The notes under the pieces are model-generated. The model ran no database searches, was not told where the DNA came from, and saw only the letters and a list, made by a program, of their open reading frames with translations. From assembly GCA_946638265.1 (NCBI GenBank), contig CAMPBN010000043.1, forward strand, positions 1 to 8,365: a DNA stretch of 8,365 bases, in the 5' to 3' direction. The stretch is from an uncultured Bacillota bacterium (GTDB lineage: Bacteria; Bacillota; Clostridia; Peptostreptococcales; Anaerovoracaceae). Of the stretch, positions 1 to 5,700 are shown piece after piece. The translations under genes were made by a program, and so were the position numbers. How positions within the stretch are numbered: the stretch's first letter is position 1; each line of letters starts with the position of its first letter.

Positions 1-1771
1 GAATCCGTCAGACATCTGCGCGGTGAGCATCATGGACGGATATTTTGACGAGAGCCCTGTAGCCACTGACGAAACAATTTATATCATTGGCGGATATTTC
101 AAGGTTGACCCGACCAAGGCAGCCAATGGCACCGACCCGAATCCGAATGTTGAAATCGTCCCGGATGATAAGTGCATTGTATATGTAGACAGTGAAGAAT
201 ATCATTATCAGTTGGCAGACAAGCCAAATACGGCAGCTGACGTGAAGATTGACCAGGGCGATACTATGGGTTCCACTTCTGTTACCGGCACTGACGCAGC
301 TGCAGCTGAGGCCGTCGCAACCAGCACTCAGGCAAATCTTGAAGCAACTGCTCTGGAGCAGGTAAAGAAAATCGTCAATTCATCACAGAGCGTGACAGAC
401 AGCAACAAAAATATCGTTATCGTACCTTCTCTTACTGTTGAAACCGAAACCTATGTCGTTTCCGGCAGTGACACCACGCTGACTCTGAATATCGAGGCAA
501 GGTATACAAGTTATGAGACAGCAAGTGATGTGACAAATGCGGCAGAAGTTCAGACCAGCCTGACAAATCAGGACGGTAAAGCCACTCAGATCGGTTCCGG
601 CACGCTGAATACCAAAGGTACGCCTGTGACTGTACGGTTTGAAGTGCCGACAGCCTTTGCGGAAGCAATGGGGGCAAGCACAAGCAATACATATGTGAAC
701 GCATTTAACGTTTATGTTCGTCATACCCACGATAATAAGAATTACCAGTATCCTGCAAAGCTTTTCTACAACACCGCAGACTATTTCGTAGAATTCGTCA
801 ACCCGAATGGTTTCAGCCCGTTCACACTCGCCAAGACCAGCGAGTCCATCGTTCATATCAACGTGGGCGGTGCTGACAGATTCTACACGGATTTCCAGAG
901 CGCTCTGGATGATGCAGAGGACGGCGATATTATAGTGCTTGAGCAGAACCAGGATGTTTCCGGCACACTGAACCAGGCCAAGACTATCACAGTGGATAAG
1001 ACGGCGCACACCGGAGCAAATGTTGACATTACTGCAGGCTCAGGCTTTAATGTGACAGCAACTGACAACGGTGACGATACAATCACATTCACAGCCACCA
1101 AGAAGGGCGGCAAGAAGAGCAACACTACAGGCGGCACTGCCGAGCCGGTAACGCCTCCTGCAGAGGAACCTGTTCCAACACCTGTACCTGAGCAGCCGAC
1201 AACTACCGGCAACGTGGCAGGCTTCAAGGATGTGAAGACAGGTCAGTGGTACAGCGACGGCATTGAATATGTAGTCGGCAAGGGCTACATGAGCGGCTAC
1301 AGCACCGACACATTCGCACCGTTCGACAATACTTCCAGAGCCATGATGGCACAGGTATTCTTCAACATCGAAAAGGGCGACGTGGCAGGTGCCATGGCAG
1401 CTCTCTACACAGACGTGGATGCAGCCAAGTGGTATGCCAAGGCTGTAAACTGGGCAACAGCAAACGGCATCATGGACGGATACGGCCACAATCTCTTCGG
1501 ACCGAACGACCCTGTGACCCGCGAGCAGCTGGTAACCATCATCTACAGATACGCCAAGAAGAAGGGCGCAGATGTGAGCAGGAAGGCAGACATCAGCAAG
1601 TTTGCAGATGCAGGCAAGGTAGGCGGCTGGGCACTTGACGCAATGCAGTGGGCCGTAGGATGCGGCCTGATCTCAGGCAAGACAGCCACTACACTGAACC
1701 CTGGCGACAATGCCACAAGAGCTGAAATCGCTACGATCATCATGCGCTACTGCGAAGACGTGGCTAAATAG
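1..1771 (+). CDS. Cell-surface protein with beta-helix-like repeats and three C-terminal SLH domains (5' end outside window)
   Basis: The reading frame is open to the left edge, so this is the C-terminal 589 residues of a larger secreted protein; the GTG at 23 is not a convincing start because it lacks a ribosome binding site and sits inside a repeat. In order: two beta-helix-like rungs (VSIMDGYFDE, IYIIGGYFKVDP; about 23-110), an Ala/Thr-rich stretch (about 240-420), a beta-sandwich segment ending in FVNPNGFSPFT (about 430-825), a segment of the type FYTDFQSALDDAEDGDIIVL (about 857-955) found at the start of pectate-lyase-like folds in clostridial surface proteins, a Lys-rich then Pro/Glu/Thr-rich linker (about 1100-1210), and three SLH domains (about 1223-1370, 1400-1565, 1592-1756). 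The SLH motif positions read TSRA, TREQ and TRAE, the last two close to the consensus that binds pyruvylated secondary wall polymer. The role is wall-attached; ligand unknown. The SLH call is firm, the upstream domains are inferred from repeat style. Confidence 0.9.
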   Translation, partial: NPSDICAVSIMDGYFDESPVATDETIYIIGGYFKVDPTKAANGTDPNPNVEIVPDDKCIVYVDSEEYHYQLADKPNTAADVKIDQGDTMGSTSVTGTDAAAAEAVATSTQANLEATALEQVKKIVNSSQSVTDSNKNIVIVPSLTVETETYVVSGSDTTLTLNIEARYTSYETASDVTNAAEVQTSLTNQDGKATQIGSGTLNTKGTPVTVRFEVPTAFAEAMGASTSNTYVNAFNVYVRHTHDNKNYQYPAKLFYNTADYFVEFVNPNGFSPFTLAKTSESIVHINVGGADRFYTDFQSALDDAEDGDIIVLEQNQDVSGTLNQAKTITVDKTAHTGANVDITAGSGFNVTATDNGDDTITFTATKKGGKKSNTTGGTAEPVTPPAEEPVPTPVPEQPTTTGNVAGFKDVKTGQWYSDGIEYVVGKGYMSGYSTDTFAPFDNTSRAMMAQVFFNIEKGDVAGAMAALYTDVDAAKWYAKAVNWATANGIMDGYGHNLFGPNDPVTREQLVTIIYRYAKKKGADVSRKADISKFADAGKVGGWALDAMQWAVGCGLISGKTATTLNPGDNATRAEIATIIMRYCEDVAK

Positions 1772-1820
1772 CGGCCGCAGCAAAGCAATAGGGCGCGCCT
1801 GTGAGGCGCAAAGATAAAAG

Positions 1821-1867
1821 AAAAAGCATCCTAATCCGAGATTTCATCGGTTTGGGATGCTTTTTTC
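1821..1867 (+). terminator. Intrinsic terminator after the first SLH protein gene
   Basis: A 19-bp stem (1821-1839 with 1847-1865) carries only one mismatch and one G-U pair around a 7-nt loop, and runs directly into a T tract (1860-1866). It lies 50 bp after the TAG stop. The left arm begins with five A, so it may also stop transcripts coming from the right. A smaller perfect hairpin, GCGCCT-GTG-AGGCGC (1795-1809), precedes it in the 3' UTR. Confidence 0.93.
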
Positions 1868-1973
1868 TTCCATATAGGATGCACACTTGCAAATTTATGT
1901 CTGAGGTGGTATGCGTTCTTGCTCAAATTGCCGCCCTGCGCTGTAAAAAACATACATTTTTACTATATATATC

Positions 1974-2000
1974 TTGACAATATTTTACAATCGTGATACT
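1974..2000 (+). promoter_or_regulatory. Predicted sigma-A-type promoter of the holin-like toxin mRNA
   Basis: A perfect -35 box TTGACA (1974-1979) follows an A/T-rich tract. The -10 is less certain: GATACT (1995-2000) has a short 15-nt spacer, TACTCT (1997-2002) has a 17-nt spacer but fewer consensus bases. Transcription would start near 2007-2010, just at the first base of the 5' hairpin. The roughly 105 bp between the preceding terminator and this promoter holds nothing I can identify. Confidence 0.6.
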
Positions 2001-2057
2001 CTATGAAAGAACCGCGGTGGCGGTTTGCAATCGAATTTTCGAATATTCAAAGGGGTG

Positions 2058-2105
2058 ATGCCTATGTGTGAGCCTTTATGGGTATTCGGGAGAGGAGATA
2101 GATGA
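2058..2105 (+). CDS. Possible 15-codon upstream ORF overlapping the toxin start
   Basis: A good ribosome binding site (AAAGGGGTGATG, 2049-2060) precedes ATG codons at 2058 and 2064; the second gives a 13-residue peptide beginning MCEPLWVFGR. Its TGA (2103-2105) overlaps the toxin ATG (2102-2104) as ATGA, the arrangement used for translational coupling. The peptide resembles no family I know. It could be a translated leader that controls the toxin, or the remnant of an older toxin start, since clostridial holin-like toxins are often preceded by a similar GGGGTGATGCC sequence. Whether it is translated is not known. Confidence 0.35.
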   Translation: MPMCEPLWVFGRGDR

Positions 2106-2176
2106 GGTTGTCTATTTATGAGGCACTCTCGCTGGTATTACAACTTGCGATGCTGGTAGTGATGCTTCAAAAATAA
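2102..2176 (+). CDS. Putative holin-like toxin (Hol_Tox type), 24 aa
   Basis: This very short ORF encodes a single hydrophobic helix. Residues 4-12, SIYEALSLV, match the YEALSLM-type signature at the N-terminus of the Firmicutes putative holin-like toxin family (Pfam Hol_Tox), which are membrane peptides of roughly 25-40 residues. The helix LVLQLAMLVVML spans about residues 11-22, and the protein ends with QK directly after it, so the charged tail of many relatives is missing. AGAGGAG (2091-2097) lies 4 nt before the ATG and 10 nt before a TTG at 2108, which would give a start MSIYEALSLV even closer to the family; the ATG overlaps the TGA of an upstream ORF. Predicted role: membrane-inserting toxin of a type I toxin-antitoxin pair, held back by an antisense RNA encoded on the opposite strand. 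Family assignment rests on the short signature; toxicity is inferred. Confidence 0.72.
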   Translation: MRLSIYEALSLVLQLAMLVVMLQK

Positions 2177-2209
2177 AGATTGTCGCTCTAATAATTAGAG
2201 CGACAATCT
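2169..2209 (-). terminator. Perfect 15-bp hairpin; terminator on the minus strand
   Basis: AGATTGTCGCTCTAA (2177-2191) and its exact reverse complement (2195-2209) enclose a 3-nt loop. On the minus strand the stem is followed by TTATTTTT, a usable termination tract. On the + strand it is followed by AAACCC, so the toxin mRNA probably does not end efficiently here and instead carries the stem in its 3' UTR. Confidence 0.75.
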
Positions 2210-2244
2210 AAACCCAAACGCAAACCGCCATCGCGATTTTAACT
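2169..2244 (-). ncRNA. Candidate antisense RNA antitoxin to the holin-like toxin
   Basis: A minus-strand promoter (2251-2279) would start transcription near 2244. The RNA would run through a small hairpin (AATCGC-GATG-GCGGTT, 2238-2223) and end at the perfect 15-bp hairpin 2209-2177 followed on this strand by TTATTTTT (2176-2169), giving about 75 nt. It is antisense to the last codons, stop and 3' region of the toxin gene, and its 5' hairpin is a near copy of the hairpin at the 5' end of the toxin mRNA. Convergent, 3'-overlapping antisense RNAs of this size are the usual antitoxins of Gram-positive type I systems of the TxpA/RatA and BsrG/SR4 kind. The sequence supports promoter, terminator and overlap; the inhibitory role is inferred. 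Confidence 0.55.
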
Positions 2245-2250
2245 ATTTAA

Positions 2251-2279
2251 ATGATAAATCTTCATGACCGTGAAGTCAA
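2251..2279 (-). promoter_or_regulatory. Predicted promoter of the antisense RNA
   Basis: On the minus strand TTGACT (2279-2274) and TATCAT (2256-2251) are separated by exactly 17 nt, each one mismatch from the sigma-A consensus. It is a better match than the toxin promoter in spacing, fitting an antitoxin RNA made in excess. It faces the toxin gene. Confidence 0.7.
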
Positions 2280-2402
2280 GAAAAAATCGACGCATTGCTT
2301 TATATTCAGCAACTTTTCTGAATGTTTCCAAATAGGGCAAATGCCTTGAATCTCAATAAATTTGATGGTACTATTTATTTGTTTCGAATATTTATACGGA
2401 AA

Positions 2403-2554
2403 TCCGTGTTCCGCGAAAGCGGCTAAGAGGGAAGAGAGGTGAAAGCCTACGCGGTCCCGCCACTGTGAAAGGGGAGCAAGTCGGAATGCCACTGCGTTTT
2501 GGACGTGGGAAGGCCGGTCTTGCAATGAACCGAAAGCCAGGAGACCTGCACGGA
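2403..2554 (+). ncRNA. Cobalamin (B12) riboswitch aptamer
   Basis: The closing stem P1 is TCCGTG (2403-2408) with CACGGA (2549-2554). Between them lie the conserved blocks of the cobalamin family in order: AAGAGGGAAG (2425-2434), GGTGAAAGCC (2438-2447), GCGGTCCCGCCACTGTGAAA (2451-2470), GGGGAGC, GCCACTG (2488-2494), GGGAAGGCC (2507-2515), and the B12 box AGCCAGGAGACCTGC (2535-2549). The peripheral GCCACTG/GGGAAGG segments suggest the large adenosylcobalamin-type (class I) aptamer, an inference from architecture. It stands upstream of a single large surface-protein gene. Ligand binding is expected to favour the terminator immediately downstream. I find no confident promoter between 2280 and 2402; TTGATG at 2362 is a weak -35 candidate. 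Confidence 0.97.
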
Positions 2555-2615
2555 AGAACTTTGAATGCAACCGGCGGTGTACCGGGAGGCAGTCAAAACA
2601 GCTACAGAAAATCGG

Positions 2616-2656
2616 CTGCAGCACTTTTGTGTTGCAGTATTTTTGTGCGCTTTTTT
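2616..2656 (+). terminator. Riboswitch expression-platform terminator
   Basis: CTGCAGCAC (2616-2624), loop TTTT, and GTGTTGCAG (2629-2637) form a 9-bp stem with one G-U pair, followed by TATTTTT and then a second run of six T (2651-2656). It lies 61 nt after the aptamer. TGCAAC (2566-2571), just past P1, is complementary to GTTGCA (2631-2636) in the right arm and could form the competing antiterminator when B12 is absent. The geometry points to transcriptional OFF control by B12. Confidence 0.82.
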
Positions 2657-2781
2657 CCCTAAATCAAAGACTGTTGGAGTGCATACGGATATTCTAAAAA
2701 GTCAAAAACAGCCGATGGCACATTCTAAAAAAGTTTGAATTGATGCTCGAGATATCTCTGAATGTGATTGGCTGCGAAAAT
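2657..2781 (+). promoter_or_regulatory. Long leader between riboswitch terminator and the B12-controlled gene
   Basis: This A/T-rich segment has no credible ORF. CAGCCGAT (2709-2716) is exactly complementary to ATCGGCTG (2611-2618) at the base of the terminator stem, so the read-through leader can form an alternative pairing. It also contains near direct repeats: AGTCAAAAACAGC (2700-2712) versus AGTCAAAACAGC (about 2591-2602), and ATTCTAAAAA twice (about 2690 and 2722). No separate promoter is clear. Confidence 0.4.
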
Positions 2782-2793
2782 AAAGGAGGGTGA
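2782..2793 (+). promoter_or_regulatory. Ribosome binding site fixing the start at 2798
   Basis: AAAGGAGGGTGA is near-complementary to the 16S 3' end and lies about 7 nt before ATG 2798. The frame extends upstream to a TTG at 2768, but that start would place this site inside the coding sequence and bury the signal peptide, so 2798 is chosen. Confidence 0.9.
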
Positions 2794-2797
2794 TTTT

Positions 2798-5700
2798 ATG
2801 AAGAGGTATCTTACCTCACTCAAAAAGTGTATCTGCATCCTGATGGCGGTAGCCATGGTGCTGGGATGTGGGACGGCAGACCCGCTGCATTTCGGAGCGG
2901 GCGCAGCATTTGCGGACGAGAAGACTCCTGCAGAGCTGCTGTACGATTATTTCAATGCGCATAAAGCCACTGGGACGGCCCTTGAAATTCCGTTCGGAAC
3001 AGGTGAAGGTGAATTCACCAATGCGCAGGCGTTCGTAAAGGCTGAATGCGTGAAAGTGCTGAAAGCCGCAGATCCGGATATGGAAATCAGCGAAAATGAC
3101 ATCGAAGTGAGCGGTAAATGGGGCGCAATGCCGGGTACCGTGGGATCGGGCACTCCACTCATGGAAACTGTCATGGACAGCTATGGCAATCTTACTCAGA
3201 CTCACGAAAATCCGGCTCTGAATCCAAGTGTTCAGAAGCTCGATATAGCTTTCAAAGGTCAGGCTGTGGATCAGATTGGAAATGTATATTTCCATGTGGC
3301 ACCGCTTTCCGTGAGCGAACAGGAAAAGGTGGATATGGAAGCTTCTGTCATCTCATGGGATTATATCAAAGCAGCCAACAAATCTGCGGATTATGTGGTA
3401 AATCCTTTGGGGCAGACTTCCGGCAGCACCACTTCCCTCAAGGCTGCTCCTGCGGTATTTAATGCCAAAGACAAGAACAATCCGGACGACAAAGGAGTTA
3501 CTGTAGAATATTCGATCAGATATGACGGCGAAGGTGACGATCCGGGCTGCCTGAAACTGGCAGGCGGTAAGACTACAATCACAAGACCGAATGTTGGTGA
3601 AGAAGATGCACCTTACACCATTACGGCAAAGGTAACAAGCAATACAGACACCGATATCACCACTACCATAGATATTCCGGTGACGATTCCGGCTTTTGCA
3701 GGCTGTGAAGTGCCTTTCCGCCTGAGTCCTGCGGATGCGACAATCACTATCACAGACAGTGTATACAAGGCTCCTGTAGCCGAAAAATACATCACAGCAG
3801 GTTCCGAAGAAGGCCTGAAAACAGCCATTCTGCACAAAAGCGTTACAGACGGAAATCAGAGTTTCGACTATGTTGTTGAAAGAGAAGGATACGTTACCAA
3901 GAAGGGCAGCGTAGCAGTCAACGGAAATATGCCGGAAGTGGCTGTTACACTGACGCAGTCCTCCGAAGATGATACCAAGCTGTCAGATCTGATCGTTACG
4001 GATCCTGTTCCGGGCTCTGTAAATATCAAGACCCCGATGGCAGCATTTGACCCTGATACAACTGAATACAGCATGACAGTGGGTGCTGTGGACAGCATTA
4101 CAATTCAGCCTGAAGCGGCTGTTGCGGGCGCTACGGTCAGCGTGAATTACCACACCACTGCGACCAATGCCAAGAAAGGCACATTTACAAAAAAGACAGT
4201 CAATCCCGGTGCCACTTTGAGATGCTATCTCAAACCGGGTGAGGCGGAAGCAATCACCACTGACATCACGATCACGGTCACAGCTCCTGCAGGCAGCAGT
4301 CAGGCTGTAAAGACAAAAGATTATGTGATTCACGTTACAAGAGGCTATGAGACTTTCCCGATGGAAGGATTGACTCTTACCACGACATACAAAGACGGCA
4401 TGACTTCAAACGCTGCAAAGAATAACAGAGTAACACCTGCGGAGGAGACCCTGACACCTGCGGTAAACAGCGGCGGTATCGAAAATCGCTATGTATACAC
4501 AGTCAATTACCTGGCTGAAAGTGTTACGCTGAAGCCGACTGCGGCAGCAAGCGCCAAGTCAATCAAGATAAACGGTGAAACCGTTGCAAACAAGGCAAAT
4601 TCCGCAGCCATCCCGCTGGCAGAAGGCAACAACAATATCAAAATAGAAGTAGTGGGAAGCGACGACCACACTTACGAATATAATATCTTGGTGCACAAGA
4701 AAAAGGAACTTTCCATCAAAAAGCTGGAAATCGAAGGCGGGGCAAGTTTTGAGCCTGCACTCGGATGGGTTGCTTCCATGAACTTCCCGAAAGACGCAGA
4801 TACGTTCAAATTGAAGGTTTATACGGCAGAAGGAAGCAAAATCTCGGTCACCGATGTGGCGGGCACATATGACCCTGAACAGCCTATAACCATTCCGACA
4901 AACGGATCCGACAAATTTTTCCCTGACACCACCATCAGCACCACTTACACTATTGATTGCGAGGAATGGACGGATTCGCAGGTTTATGTAACAGGATTCA
5001 GAAGAATAGGACCAGAAGGCGCAGACAGCGTAGTTTCTTATCTGCCTGCACCGGGACAGTTTGTAAATCTGGATTCGTACAACAATCCTTTGAGAACGCT
5101 CGGTGGCATCAGCTCCAGCGGTATGGTTACCCTGGGCTCGTTCGGTGGCAGTATCGTCTACTATTTTGATGAGCCTTTGACAGACGACAACAGAAACCCT
5201 TACGGCGTGGACTTTATCGTATTCGGAAACGTATTTGCAAATTCCGATGGTTCTTCCTCCGCGGGGGCATCCGAACCGGCATCCGTAATGGTGTCCGATG
5301 ACGGAAAAACATGGTACGAACTGGCAGGCAGCAGCTACTACGACGGCGCAGCCAAGCATAATATCAAGGTAACATATACAAACAATGATACGCAGTTTAA
5401 GCAGGCGGAAGACGTGCCTTGGAGGGCACAGGACGGCAGCAACGGTCTGGTATTGAAGAACAGCTACCACAAGCAGCCTTACTATCCAAATCCTGCTATA
5501 TATGACAAATATAATGTCGGTGTAAGCGCCAACAGCACATACGGTGCAAATTCCGTAAGCTTTACGGGAACACTTTGTAACTGGTATTTCACACCTTATT
5601 ACGGATATGGCGATGCGCATCTGCAGAATGTCTCAATGGGAAATACAGCCAGCAATCCATATGCCCAAAACCACTATGTAGACTGCAACGGCGACGGTAT

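Larger units (their letters stand above)
2010..2238. repeat. 19-nt inverted repeat flanking the toxin gene
   Basis: The arm at 2010-2028 (AACCGCGGTGGCGGTTTGC) matches the reverse complement of 2220-2238 at 17 of 19 positions. The left arm itself folds as a hairpin, AACCGC-GGTG-GCGGTT, at the 5' end of the toxin mRNA. The right arm read on the minus strand folds as AATCGC-GATG-GCGGTT with one wobble; on the + strand the same pair is a C-A mismatch, which suggests the right arm is selected as a minus-strand RNA structure. The two arms could pair within one long + strand transcript, closing 5' end on 3' end. Confidence 0.75.

Noticed and set aside
1771..1799. NotI (GCGGCCGC) and AscI (GGCGCGCC) sites within 29 bp after a stop codon, suggesting a cloning scar
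   Set aside because: The surrounding sequence continues naturally into a hairpin and terminator, and AAATAGCGGCC recurs after the other gene, so native origin is more likely than vector sequence.
2262..2624. 120-codon minus-strand frame and a + strand frame at 2465-2662 across the riboswitch
   Set aside because: Both run through the structured cobalamin aptamer and terminator, whose conservation explains the sequence; neither has domain content or a plausible start.
2768..2797. Upstream TTG start for the large protein
   Set aside because: It has no ribosome binding site and would place the strong AAAGGAGGGTGA site inside the gene; the ATG at 2798 begins a standard signal peptide.
2858..2876. 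Possible lipobox (VLGC) in the signal peptide of the large protein
   Set aside because: Leucine at -2 is not typical, the hydrophobic region is followed by a better AFA/DE signal peptidase I site, and SLH domains already provide wall anchoring.
4559..5620. 353-codon open frame on the minus strand inside the large surface gene
   Set aside because: It is antisense to conserved, domain-bearing coding sequence; its translation is Cys/Arg/Ile-rich with no recognisable domain and no ribosome binding site. Other long antisense frames (383-1009, 5819-6562, 6599-7414, 6838-7464) fail for the same reasons.
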